Assembly: GCA_943914405.1 (NCBI GenBank)
Contig: CALUBX010000013.1
Location: 1 to 30,546, forward strand
Direction of reading: 5' to 3'
Source of the DNA: an uncultured Hyphomicrobiales bacterium
GTDB lineage: Bacteria; Pseudomonadota; Alphaproteobacteria; Rhizobiales; Rhizobiaceae
Length of the DNA stretch: 30,546 nucleotides
Position numbers and translations under genes: made by a program. The notes below the pieces were generated by a model that saw only the letters and a list, made by a program, of their open reading frames with translations, did not search any database and had not been told where the DNA came from. Shown here piece by piece: positions 15,753 to 23,699 of this stretch; within the stretch, counting starts at the first letter, position 1, and each line of letters opens with the position of its first letter.

Positions 15753-16220
15753 ATGTCGAACGCCATCAAGCAGTCCGGTGCCTATCTCGAAATCGTTTCC
15801 TTCCATCTGGGCGACCAGGAATTCTGTATCGACATCATGGCGATCCGAGAGATCCGCGGCTGGGCTCCGGTGACGCCGATGCCACATACGCCGCCCTACG
15901 TGCTCGGCCTTATCAACCTGCGCGGTGCGGTGATCCCGGTTATCGACATGGCCTGCCGCCTCGGCATGAAGATGACCGAACCCTCCGAGCGCTCCGCGAT
16001 CATCGTTACGGATATCGCCGGTAAGCTGGTTGGCCTTCTTGTCGAGCAGGTTTCCGACATGATGACGATTCGCAGCGAGGACCTGCAGCCGGCGCCCGAA
16101 ATCATTCCGGAAGCCCAGCGCGACTTCTGCCGCGGCATCGTCGCGCTCGAAAAGACCATGGTATGCTTCCTCAACCTGGACACCGTGATCGCCGACGAGC
16201 TGGCACGCGAAGCTGCGTAA
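15753..16220 (+). CDS. cheW: chemotaxis coupling protein CheW
   Basis: 155 residues, a single CheW domain made of two small beta-barrels. Recognisable segments are the GDQEFCIDIMAIREIRGW start, the LINLRGAVIPVIDM core and VGLLVEQVSDM. CheW links receptor hairpins to the kinase CheA in the cytoplasmic array. A GGGAAGAA ribosome binding site lies inside the end of the receptor gene, and the ATG follows the receptor stop by one base, so the two are co-translated. No cheA, cheR, cheB or cheY is in the window. This is an orphan receptor plus CheW pair feeding a chemosensory cluster elsewhere. Confidence 0.94.
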   Translation: MSNAIKQSGAYLEIVSFHLGDQEFCIDIMAIREIRGWAPVTPMPHTPPYVLGLINLRGAVIPVIDMACRLGMKMTEPSERSAIIVTDIAGKLVGLLVEQVSDMMTIRSEDLQPAPEIIPEAQRDFCRGIVALEKTMVCFLNLDTVIADELAREAA

Positions 16221-16316
16221 TCGACACGTCCTGCGTGCGCTGACCATCTTCCGCTGCATCTCCGTGTTGCGGAAGATTAAACCTTCTTAACAATCTCCTG
16301 TTTGCGACAGTCCTTA

Positions 16317-16341
16317 GGAACGAGCCTGTCTCCGTAGCGTT
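16317..16341 (+). promoter_or_regulatory. EcfG/RpoE2-type general stress promoter
   Basis: GGAAC (16317-16321), exactly 16 bases, then CGTT (16338-16341). This is a full match to the consensus for the alphaproteobacterial general stress sigma factor EcfG (RpoE2). It points at the small secreted protein gene starting at 16399, leaving a leader of about 50 bases. Confidence 0.7.
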
Positions 16342-16398
16342 TTCCTGTCCCGACCGGACAAGTTTCATGTCTCGCCGGCCGTTTGGAAGGAGAAAATC

Positions 16399-16704
16399 AT
16401 GAACAGGATTGTTGTCATTGCCCTTGCCGCATCGACCGTCGCACTCGGCGCCGCCAACGCGCGCCAGCTGACGTCAGCACCGCCGACCAGTCATATGGAA
16501 GTCATCTATATGAATGGCCACTCGGACATGGGCACCTTCAACGAAAAGATCACCCCGGACCGTAAAACCGAGCAGCAGGCGCAGGCCGAAATCCGCAAGG
16601 ACCCTGCCCTTCGCCGAGAACTGCGCCAGCATAATGTCGAGATGAAAAACGTCATGGCCATCGACAAGGCCGCGGACGGCTCGACCTTCGTCTACGTTCA
16701 GTAA
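16399..16704 (+). CDS. small secreted protein of unknown function
   Basis: 101 residues. A classic signal peptide is visible: MNRIV, a hydrophobic run of Ala/Val/Leu, and a likely cleavage after ANA at residue 21. The mature ~80-residue part is hydrophilic, rich in charged residues, Gln and Met, with a basic/acidic helix (KTEQQAQAEIRKDPALRREL) and no cysteine. I do not recognise the family. AAGGAG six to seven bases before the ATG at 16399 is a strong ribosome binding site. The upstream GGAAC-N16-CGTT promoter suggests induction by the general stress response. A periplasmic role under stress is inferred from these two facts only. Confidence 0.8.
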   Translation: MNRIVVIALAASTVALGAANARQLTSAPPTSHMEVIYMNGHSDMGTFNEKITPDRKTEQQAQAEIRKDPALRRELRQHNVEMKNVMAIDKAADGSTFVYVQ

Positions 16705-16722
16705 AATTCAGCAGACATCCGC

Positions 16723-16746
16723 GCCCCTGCCGATCCCGACAGGGGC
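16723..16746. terminator. candidate terminator between convergent genes
   Basis: GCCCCTG (16723-16729) pairs with CAGGGGC (16740-16746) over a 10-base loop. It lies between the convergent secreted-protein gene and creA. The following U-run is poor on both strands, so strength is uncertain. Confidence 0.5.
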
Positions 16747-16752
16747 TGATTC

Positions 16753-17256
16753 TCACTGTTGCGGCTTGCCCTTCGTCCAGACGACGTTCTGCCCGTAGAG
16801 CGGGACAGTGGAAATGGCCATCTTGGCCGAGCCATTGGTGATCTGCCGGCTGTGGACCAGGTAGATCAAGCTATCGTTCTTGCGATCGTAGATCCGGTTT
16901 ACAACCAGCGTCTTGAAGATCAGCGACATGCCTTGCCGGAAGACCTCATCGCCATCCTTTGTAAGATCGATCTCGCCGATCTCGATCGGACCGGTCTGGC
17001 GGCAGGCGATCGAATTGTTCGACGGATCCTCGAACCAGTTCCCGTTCTTCAACCGATCGAGCACGCCACGGGAGAAATAGGTCACGTGACAGGTGACGCC
17101 CTTGACCTGCGGATCGGCAAGCGCCTCAACGACGATGTCATTGCCCATCCAATCGACGCCGACCTCGCCGACAATGTCCGCGCGTGCAGCCGGCACAGCA
17201 AGACCAAAGACAAGCGCAAGACCCGCAGCGCAGGCACGGACGAAGTAGGGTGTCAT
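16753..17256 (-). CDS. creA: CreA family protein
   Basis: 167 residues, close to the usual CreA length. A signal peptide (about 1-26, ending ...ARADIVG) sends it to the periplasm. The mature part has the family features VGVDWMGNDIVVEALADP, VTCHVTYFSRG and the Cys pair (VTCH, IACRQTG), plus the conserved KTLVVNRIYD region. The function of CreA is not established, despite its name coming from the E. coli creABCD locus; no creBCD genes are present here. AGGAG lies 11 bases upstream of the ATG at 17256. The RIME-like repeat ends just before that site. Confidence 0.93.
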   Translation of the reverse strand: MTPYFVRACAAGLALVFGLAVPAARADIVGEVGVDWMGNDIVVEALADPQVKGVTCHVTYFSRGVLDRLKNGNWFEDPSNNSIACRQTGPIEIGEIDLTKDGDEVFRQGMSLIFKTLVVNRIYDRKNDSLIYLVHSRQITNGSAKMAISTVPLYGQNVVWTKGKPQQ

Positions 17257-17276
17257 CTGGATACGATCTCCTTTTC

Positions 17277-17377
17277 AAAGCGTGTCGCGATCTTTCAGGT
17301 TCGCTCCCTACGCTTTGAGTCCTTTTGTTGTCGCATGTCGTTATCGCAAAACCGCTGCACACTTTTGCGCGACATGC
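17277..17377. repeat. two-palindrome intergenic repeat resembling a rhizobial RIME-type element
   Basis: First palindrome: AAAGCGT (17277-17283) with ACGCTTT (17310-17316). Second, stronger: GCATGTCG (17333-17340) with CGACATGC (17370-17377), a 4-base bulge, then CGCAAAA (17345-17351) with TTTTGCG (17363-17369), closing an 11-base loop. About 101 bases with two palindromes matches the size and architecture of Rhizobium-specific intergenic mosaic elements, and the sequence looks like ones I associate with rhizobial intergenic regions. Only one copy is in the window, so repetition is not shown here. Confidence 0.6.
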
Positions 17378-17451
17378 TGTTGGTTCGCTTCCACAGATAA
17401 GACGCCGCTGGCGCGTTGCAAGTCAGCCGGTTGGGAACCAGCGCCGCGAGA

Positions 17452-18042
17452 TCACGCCGCGCGAAGGGTGCAGGGCGCATAGCCGCCCGCGAAAAGTCGG
17501 CCCATCTTCATGCCGATCAGCGACGGGATATCGCGCACATGCTGAGCCCCCAGCTGCCGCGCCATGGCAAGGCTAGCCTCGGCGCAGACCGCTGCATCCT
17601 CCGCCGCATTGTGGTGCGCGAAGCTCAGCCCCAGATGCTGGGCGAGGATGTTCAGCTTGTGGGAAATCAGATGGGGCCAGACATGCCTCGCCATCTTCAC
17701 GCTGCACAGGTAGGAAAGCTCCGGATAGCTCATCCGGTAGCGGTCGAGGCACGAACGCCAGACGCTGAAATCGAATGCCGCGTTATGAGCGATCATGGTC
17801 GCTCCCCGGAAGTCGTCGGCGAACTCGTCCATGACCTCCGGAAACTCCGGCGCATCCTCCACTTGCTCCGGCCGGATGCCGTGGATGGCGATGTTGAAAG
17901 AGGAGAAGCGCATGTCGCGCGGCCGGATCAGACGTTCCTCGACCCGCACGACCTTGCCATCCTCCATCCACGCGAGCCCGACGGAGCAGGCGCTGCCGCG
18001 CGTCTCATTGGCGGTTTCGAAGTCGATGGCGATGGTTTTCAA
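17452..18042 (-). CDS. DnaQ-like DEDDh 3'-5' exonuclease
   Basis: 196 residues with the RNase T/DnaQ exonuclease fold. The catalytic motifs are visible: D7 and E9 in AIDFETAN (Exo I), the Asp of AHNAAFDFSVW (Exo II), and HHNAAEDAAVCAE giving the His and Asp of Exo III. It resembles stand-alone epsilon-like exonucleases rather than the polymerase subunit, since no clamp-binding tail is obvious. I chose the TTG at 18042 because GGAAGG lies six bases upstream and the catalytic strand starts directly. Another TTG at 18099 would add 19 unstructured residues. It diverges from the GNAT gene across 128 bases. Confidence 0.87.
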   Translation of the reverse strand: MKTIAIDFETANETRGSACSVGLAWMEDGKVVRVEERLIRPRDMRFSSFNIAIHGIRPEQVEDAPEFPEVMDEFADDFRGATMIAHNAAFDFSVWRSCLDRYRMSYPELSYLCSVKMARHVWPHLISHKLNILAQHLGLSFAHHNAAEDAAVCAEASLAMARQLGAQHVRDIPSLIGMKMGRLFAGGYAPCTLRAA

Positions 18043-18170
18043 GGCGGGCCTTCCGGATCTCAGTGAGGCACTATTAGTCTGTGACACGTGATTCGGCAAA
18101 ATCGCATGCCAGCGCCCGGGATATCCAAGAGAGGTCGGCGGGCAGGCTTGTTGCCGCAGCAGGGGCAGGC

Positions 18171-18710
18171 ATGGACGTATCTGAGGAAGAGCAGAAGGCG
18201 CAAAACGGCATACGGAAGCTGGACGCGTTCGTCATACGCGCAGCGGCGCCGGCCGATGCCGAGCAGCTGACGGCGCTGTTCAATCTTCCTGGCGTCCGCA
18301 ACGGGACGCTGCGCCTGCCATACCAGACTATCGAGGAAACCCGGAAGCGCCTGGAAACCCTTGGGCCCGGCGCAAAAGAGATCGTCGCCGATCACAACGG
18401 CCAGATCATCGGCAGCATTTTTTTGGGGCCGATGCTCGGGCGACGGCGCCATGTGGCGACGCTCGGCATGGGCGTCCATGACAACTTCACGGGCCAGGGC
18501 GTGGGCGCCGTGCTGATGAAGGCGGCGCTCGACGTCGCCGATAACTGGCTGGGCCTGCGGCGGGTGGAGCTGACCGTCTTCGTGGACAATGCGGCGGCCA
18601 TCCGTCTTTACGAGCGCAGCGGCTTCGTGGTCGAGGGCCAGTTCCGGGATTATGCCTTCCGGGACGGCCGCTATGTCGATGCCTATGCCATGGCCCGGGT
18701 TCGCGGATAA
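18171..18710 (+). CDS. GNAT family N-acetyltransferase
   Basis: 179 residues. The acetyl-CoA binding core is clear: LGMGVHDNFTGQGVGAVLMK contains the Q/R-x-x-G-x-G/A loop, and VFVDNAAAIRLYERSGFVVE is the motif B helix. It resembles the RimJ/RimL or phosphinothricin-type branch of GNATs (VEGQFRDYAFRDGRYVDAYAMA). The acceptor substrate is not predictable. The ATG at 18171 follows an AGGGGCAGG purine-rich site; an earlier in-frame start at 18081 would overlap the control region of the divergent exonuclease. The stop lies four bases from the convergent ligA stop. Confidence 0.88.
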   Translation: MDVSEEEQKAQNGIRKLDAFVIRAAAPADAEQLTALFNLPGVRNGTLRLPYQTIEETRKRLETLGPGAKEIVADHNGQIIGSIFLGPMLGRRRHVATLGMGVHDNFTGQGVGAVLMKAALDVADNWLGLRRVELTVFVDNAAAIRLYERSGFVVEGQFRDYAFRDGRYVDAYAMARVRG

Positions 18711-18714
18711 AGGC

Positions 18715-20874
18715 CTACCCGCCGATCAGCTCCAGCCATCCATCCTCGTCCATGACCTCCACGCCGAGTTCCCTCGCCTTGTCGAGCTTGGAACCCGCAC
18801 CTGGGCCAGCCACGACGTAATCGGTTTTCTTCGAGACCGAACCAGCCACCTTGGCACCAAGGCTTTCCGCTCGCGCCTTTGCCTCGTCACGGGTGAACTT
18901 TTCGAGCGATCCAGTGAAGACAACCGTCTTGCCTGCCACGGGGCTGCCGCTGGCGCTGACCTGTTCTGCATCCTGCGGTGTCACCTCCGCGAGCAGCCGG
19001 TCGATCACCTCGCCGTTGCGCGGCTCCTTGAAGAACTCGACAATGGCGCGGGCCATGACCTCGCCGATGCCTTCGATGCTGTTGAGATCGTTCCAGGCCT
19101 CGCCCGAAAGATCGCCAGCTTCGCGCATCGCCTCGGCGAAGGCTTGGTAGCTGCCATAGTGCCGGGCGAGAAGCTTTGCCGTCGTCTCGCCCACATGCCG
19201 GATTCCCAGCGCATAGATAAAGCGGTTGAGGGCGATGCTGCGGCGCCCATCGATCGCCTCGAACAGCTTTCGGACACTGATCCTTCCAAAACCCTCTATG
19301 TTTTCGAGCTTGGTCAGCGGCGAATTCTCCTGCCGCCGCTTCAGCGTAAAGATGTCGGGAGCCGTCCTGATCTGCAGCGCCGAATCCTCACTTTCAAAGA
19401 AGAAGTCGATCTGCTTTGCACCCAGCCCCTCGATGTCGAAGGCATTGCGGGAAACAAAGTGTTTCAGGTGCTCCACCGCCTGGGCCCGGCAGACGAAACC
19501 GCCGGTGCAGCGGGTGACGGAATCCAGCTTGCCGGTCTTTTCGTTCCGCTCCCGCACCGCATGGCTGCCGCAGACGGGGCATTTCTTAGGAAACTCGTAA
19601 GGCACCGAGCCCGACTCGCGCTTTTCCATCACGACGTCGAGAACCTGAGGAATGACGTCGCCGGCGCGCTGGACGATCACCGTATCGCCGATGCGGATGT
19701 CGTGCTCTTCCTCGCGGATCCGCTCGCCAGAACTGCCGATGCCCCTGATATAGTCCTCGTTGTGTAGCGTCGCATTGGTGACCACCACGCCGCCGACGGT
19801 GATCGGCGTCAGCCGCGCGACGGGCGTCAGGGCGCCGGTGCGCCCGACCTGGATGTCGATACGTTCGACCTTGGTAAAGGCCTGTTCGGCCGGGAACTTG
19901 TGGGCCGTCGCCCAGCGTGGGCTACGCGAGCGGAAGCCCAGCCGCTGCTGAAGGTCGAGCCGATCGACCTTGTAGACGACGCCGTCGATCTCATAGTCGA
20001 GATCCGGACGCTCCAGCCCGATCTCCCTGTAGTGCGCGATGATGTCCTCGACGGAAAACAACCGCTTCATCAGCGGGTTTACCGGGAAGCCCCATGCCTT
20101 GAAGGCCTCCACCATGCCCATCTGGCTATCTGCCGGCATGGCCGACATCTCGCCCCAGGCATAGGCGAAGAATTTCAGGTTACGGGTCGCCGTCACCTTG
20201 GCGTCGAGCTGGCGCAGGGACCCGGCCGCCGTGTTGCGCGGATTGACATAGGTCTGCTTGCCTTCCGCCTCCATGCGCGCGTTGAGCGCCAGGAAGTCGC
20301 TCTTGGTCATGTAGACCTCGCCGCGCACCTCGACCACGTCAGGTACGCCGGCAGGCAGGCGATTGGGGATCTCGCGGATGGTCTTGATGTTTTCCGTCAC
20401 GTTCTCGCCGGTCGTGCCGTCGCCGCGGGTCGCCGCATGCACGAGATGCCCCTTCTCGTAGCGGATGGACATGGACAGGCCATCGATCTTCGGCTCGGCC
20501 GTGAAGGCGATCGAGCCGTCCGGCAACTGGCCGAGAAAGCGATAGACTGAGCCCACGAAGTCGCGCACGTCGTCATCGGAAAACGTGTTGTCGAGCGACA
20601 GCATGGGCCGCGAATGGGTGATCGGCGCGAAGGTGGCCAGAGGCGCCGAGCCGACCCGGCGTGATGGACTGTCCGCCCGCACGAGCTGGGGAAAGCGCGC
20701 CTCGATCGCCTCGTTCCGGCGCTTCAGCGCATCGTATTCCGCGTCCGAAATCTCCGGAGCGTCATGGCCGTGATAGAGCTCGTCGTGGTGGGCGATCTCG
20801 GCGGCAAGCTGTGCGAGTTCGGCAGCGGCCTGGTCTTCGGCAAGATCTTCCACGGGCGTCTTTTCGGCGGACAT
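18715..20874 (-). CDS. ligA: NAD+-dependent DNA ligase
   Basis: 719 residues, slightly longer than E. coli LigA (671) as usual in rhizobia. It seals nicks during replication and repair using NAD+. In order: the Ia domain with the YHGHDAPEISDAEYD segment, the adenylation site K129 in EPKIDG, then RGEVYMTKSDF and EIDGVVYKVD in the nucleotidyltransferase domain. The OB fold, a four-cysteine zinc finger (CPVCG ... TRCTGGFVC), helix-hairpin-helix motifs and a C-terminal BRCT domain (KTVVFTGSLEKFTRDEAKAR) follow. The ATG at 20874 is preceded by GAGGAG, which lies in a hairpin. It is the last gene of the bamD-recN-ligA run. Confidence 0.97.
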   Translation of the reverse strand: MSAEKTPVEDLAEDQAAAELAQLAAEIAHHDELYHGHDAPEISDAEYDALKRRNEAIEARFPQLVRADSPSRRVGSAPLATFAPITHSRPMLSLDNTFSDDDVRDFVGSVYRFLGQLPDGSIAFTAEPKIDGLSMSIRYEKGHLVHAATRGDGTTGENVTENIKTIREIPNRLPAGVPDVVEVRGEVYMTKSDFLALNARMEAEGKQTYVNPRNTAAGSLRQLDAKVTATRNLKFFAYAWGEMSAMPADSQMGMVEAFKAWGFPVNPLMKRLFSVEDIIAHYREIGLERPDLDYEIDGVVYKVDRLDLQQRLGFRSRSPRWATAHKFPAEQAFTKVERIDIQVGRTGALTPVARLTPITVGGVVVTNATLHNEDYIRGIGSSGERIREEEHDIRIGDTVIVQRAGDVIPQVLDVVMEKRESGSVPYEFPKKCPVCGSHAVRERNEKTGKLDSVTRCTGGFVCRAQAVEHLKHFVSRNAFDIEGLGAKQIDFFFESEDSALQIRTAPDIFTLKRRQENSPLTKLENIEGFGRISVRKLFEAIDGRRSIALNRFIYALGIRHVGETTAKLLARHYGSYQAFAEAMREAGDLSGEAWNDLNSIEGIGEVMARAIVEFFKEPRNGEVIDRLLAEVTPQDAEQVSASGSPVAGKTVVFTGSLEKFTRDEAKARAESLGAKVAGSVSKKTDYVVAGPGAGSKLDKARELGVEVMDEDGWLELIGG

Positions 20875-20882
20875 GAGACATC

Positions 20883-20903
20883 ACTCCTCGGCTTTCGAGG
20901 AGT
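20883..20903 (-). promoter_or_regulatory. hairpin sequestering the ligA ribosome binding site
   Basis: ACTCCTCG (20883-20890) and CGAGGAGT (20896-20903) form a perfect 8-bp stem with a 5-base loop. On the minus-strand mRNA the 3' arm carries GAGGAG, the only good ribosome binding site for ligA, ending about nine bases before its ATG. No U-run follows, so it is not a terminator for recN. Confidence 0.5.
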
Positions 20904-20943
20904 CGTTTTGTAGTGCTTTTTCGACAGATGGGAAGGGTGCCGA

Positions 20944-22617
20944 TCAACCGTTTCCGGCCAGCAGCCGCTTCGCGGCCGCCCGGGCCTCTTCCGTCACGGA
21001 GGCGCCGGCGAGCATGCGGGCGATCTCTTCCGTGCGATGCTCAGGCTCCATGGTCGCAACACGGGTGGCGATCTTGTCCGAGCCTTCTCCGGCCGGTCCC
21101 TTGGAGATGAGCAGATGCGTCGCGGCGCGGGCCGCCACCTGCGGCGCGTGGGTGACCGACAGGACCTGAACCTTGGCCGACAGACGCTTCAGCCGCTGGC
21201 CGATCGCATCCGCCACGGCACCGCCGACGCCGGTGTCGATCTCGTCGAAGACAAGCGTCGGCGCCGAGCCCCGATCCGCGAGCGCAACCTTAAGCGCCAG
21301 CAGGAAGCGAGACAGCTCCCCGCCCGAGGCCACTTTCATGATCGGGCCGGGACGGGTGCCGGGATTGGTCTGCACATGGAACTCGACGATGTCGATGCCT
21401 TCCGCCGCAGCCGAATCCGGATCGCTGGCCACCTCCACCATGAAGCGCGCCCGCTCCAGCTTCAGTGCAGGAAGTTCCGCCATCACGGCCTCCGCCAGCG
21501 CGCCTGCGCCATGGCGGCGCTTCTCGGACAGTACAGCGGCCGCTCGATCATACTCCGCCTTGGCGAGAGCCGATGCCTTTTCCAACTCTCCCAGCCGCTC
21601 TTCGCCCGCATCCAGATCGGCAAGATCGGACACCATCTTTTCGGCGAGAGCCGGCAGGTCTGCGACGGGAACGGAGTATTTCCGGCCGGCGGCGCGCAGC
21701 GCGAACAGCCGCTCCTCGACCCGCTCCAGCTCGCGCGGATCGAACTCAGTGCGCCGCAGCGCGGCTTCCACCTCCATCTGGGCGCTCGACAGGTGGTTGA
21801 GCGCCTGGTCGAGCAGCTCTACCGTCTCCTCGAGAAGACCGGGCGCCTCGTGGCTCTTGCGCTCCAGGCGACGTACCATGGAGGCGATCAAGGGCACGGG
21901 CGAGGCATTGCCATTGAGGAACTCGGAGGCTTCGGAAATGTCACCCGCGATCCGCTCTGACTTCTGCATCCGGGCCCGGCGTTCGGCGAGTTCGTCCTCC
22001 TCGCCATCCTGCGGCGCGAGCGCTTCGAGCTCTTCCACGGACGAGCGGATATAATCCGCCTCGCGGGCGGCCGCCTCGACCTTGGCACGGTGGGCTTTGA
22101 AGGCACGCTCCGCGTCCCGCCAGCTGCGGTAGAGGCCGGACAGCTGCTGCACCTCCTCGGTCAGGCCGGTGAAGGCGTCCAGCAGCATGCGGTGGGCGTT
22201 TGTGTCGATCAGGGCGCGATCGTCGTGCTGGCCATGAATCTCGACCAGCATCTGGCCCGCCTGGCGCATCAGCTGGACGCTGACCGGCTGATCGTTGATG
22301 GAAGCGCGGGTGCGGCCGTCGGAAGACTGAGCCCGGCGGAAGATGAGGTCGCCATCGTCGTCGATGCCGTTTTCGCGCAGAAGCCTGCGGGCGCCATGGG
22401 CTGCCGGCACGTCGAATACGGCCGTCACCTGCCCCTTGTCCTCGCCATGGCGCACGAGGCCGCCATCGCCCCGTCCGCCGAGCGCGAGCGAGAGACTGTC
22501 GAGAAGAATGGACTTGCCCGCGCCCGTTTCGCCGGTCAGGACCGAGAGCCCGGATTCAAAGCTGAGATCCAGCCGCTCGATCAGGACGATATCGCGGATC
22601 GACAACTGGATCAGCAT
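20944..22617 (-). CDS. recN: DNA repair protein RecN
   Basis: 557 residues, the standard RecN length. An SMC-like ATPase acting early in double-strand break repair. The Walker A motif is GETGAGKS at 29-36 in the N-terminal lobe. A central coiled coil rich in Glu, Arg and Ala (about 150-390) is broken by helical segments. The C-terminal lobe holds the ABC signature region (MKVASGGELSRFLLALK) and Walker B TLVFDEIDTGVGG. The ATG at 22617 is preceded by GAGGG. It begins 21 bases after the bamD stop and ends 69 bases before ligA, so the three are probably one operon. No LexA-type box was noticed upstream, fitting its position inside an operon. Confidence 0.97.
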   Translation of the reverse strand: MLIQLSIRDIVLIERLDLSFESGLSVLTGETGAGKSILLDSLSLALGGRGDGGLVRHGEDKGQVTAVFDVPAAHGARRLLRENGIDDDGDLIFRRAQSSDGRTRASINDQPVSVQLMRQAGQMLVEIHGQHDDRALIDTNAHRMLLDAFTGLTEEVQQLSGLYRSWRDAERAFKAHRAKVEAAAREADYIRSSVEELEALAPQDGEEDELAERRARMQKSERIAGDISEASEFLNGNASPVPLIASMVRRLERKSHEAPGLLEETVELLDQALNHLSSAQMEVEAALRRTEFDPRELERVEERLFALRAAGRKYSVPVADLPALAEKMVSDLADLDAGEERLGELEKASALAKAEYDRAAAVLSEKRRHGAGALAEAVMAELPALKLERARFMVEVASDPDSAAAEGIDIVEFHVQTNPGTRPGPIMKVASGGELSRFLLALKVALADRGSAPTLVFDEIDTGVGGAVADAIGQRLKRLSAKVQVLSVTHAPQVAARAATHLLISKGPAGEGSDKIATRVATMEPEHRTEEIARMLAGASVTEEARAAAKRLLAGNG

Positions 22618-22638
22618 GAGCCCTCGATGAACGGACCT

Positions 22639-23505
22639 TTAGGCACCGGCGAGCTTGGCCGCGGCACGTGAAATCCAAGATCCCTTGTTCTCGCGCGGCT
22701 CTACGCCACCGGACTGCAGGAGCTTGTAGGAATCGGCATACCACTGGCTGTCGGGGTAATTGCGCCCGAGAACGGCGGCCGCCGTCTGCGCTTCCTCGAC
22801 GATACCCATGGCGAAATAGGTTTCTGTCAGACGCGCCAGAGCCTCTTCCACCTGATTGGTGTTGGAATACTGTTCCACGACGTTGCGGAACCGCTGGATG
22901 GCGGCAAGATATTCCTTGCGCTCCAGGTAGTAACGGCCGATCTGCATCTCCTTGCCGGCCAGCTGGTCGCGGGCGAAGCGGATCTTGGCCTGTGCGTCTT
23001 CGACATATTCCGAGTCGGGGTAATTCTTCACCACCGCGCTCATCGCCTCGATCGTCCGGTTCGCGGCCTTCTGGTCCTGCGTCACGTCCGAGATCTGCTT
23101 GGAATAGGACAAACCGACGAGATACTGCACATAGGCAGAATCGTCCGAGCGCGGATACTGCTTCAGGTAGCGGTTGCCGGTCGTGATGGCGTCATCGTTC
23201 TGGCCCAGCCGGTATTTCGTGAAGGTGCTCATCACGAGCGCCTTGCGTGCCCATTCGGTAAACGGGCTCTGCTTGTCGATGGCGTCGAACTTGCGGCTGG
23301 CCTCGGACAGCTTGCCGGCCTTCATATTGGCGAGGCCCTGGTTGTAGAGGGTTTCCGGCGGATCGGTCTCCACGCCGAGCTTGGTGATGTCGATGTCCGG
23401 GTCCGACTGGCACGCGGTGAGGCCCTGCCCTGCGCCGGCCAGAGCCAACGAGACGAGCGCAATCCTTGCAGCCCTACGCATTCCTACAGACTTCGCATGA
23501 GTCAT
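22639..23505 (-). CDS. bamD: outer membrane assembly lipoprotein BamD
   Basis: 288 residues. A lipoprotein signal with lipobox LTAC and acylated C32 places it on the inner face of the outer membrane. Five TPR-like helical repeats follow, including the ETLYNQGLANMKAGKLSEAS start and FRNVVEQYSNTNQVEEALAR. BamD binds BamA and is the other essential member of the machine that folds outer-membrane beta-barrels. The ATG at 23505 has a GGGAA site upstream; a second ATG nine codons in (23481) is possible. The gene is separated from lpxC upstream by a terminator and starts the bamD-recN-ligA transcript. Confidence 0.96.
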   Translation of the reverse strand: MTHAKSVGMRRAARIALVSLALAGAGQGLTACQSDPDIDITKLGVETDPPETLYNQGLANMKAGKLSEASRKFDAIDKQSPFTEWARKALVMSTFTKYRLGQNDDAITTGNRYLKQYPRSDDSAYVQYLVGLSYSKQISDVTQDQKAANRTIEAMSAVVKNYPDSEYVEDAQAKIRFARDQLAGKEMQIGRYYLERKEYLAAIQRFRNVVEQYSNTNQVEEALARLTETYFAMGIVEEAQTAAAVLGRNYPDSQWYADSYKLLQSGGVEPRENKGSWISRAAAKLAGA

Positions 23506-23640
23506 TGACAGTTCCCGATCCGTCCCGCGTCACCCCGCCCGCTTCAGGCAGGCCGTTCTAGCCATAAAAGTAAAGTCAGAGCAACGCAATGATGGCGCAT
23601 TAATGCATTTTTGTGGCACCGAAGGCCGCTTCAGGGCCCG

Positions 23641-23676
23641 AATAAAAGAAAAGCCGCTTCGAGGAAGAAGCGGCTT
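23641..23676 (-). terminator. intrinsic terminator of lpxC
   Basis: AAGCCGCTTC (23651-23660) pairs with GAAGCGGCTT (23667-23676), 10 bp with a 6-base loop. On the minus strand it is followed by a U-rich tract (TTCTTTTATT read on that strand). It lies 24 bases after the lpxC stop. Confidence 0.9.
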
Positions 23677-23699
23677 AGTTAGACCTGGAGATCATACCT

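Noticed and set aside
16277..16291. TTAA...TTAAC pair as a CtrA box upstream of the secreted protein
   Set aside because: Spacing is six bases, not seven; the GGAAC-N16-CGTT promoter is the stronger signal there.
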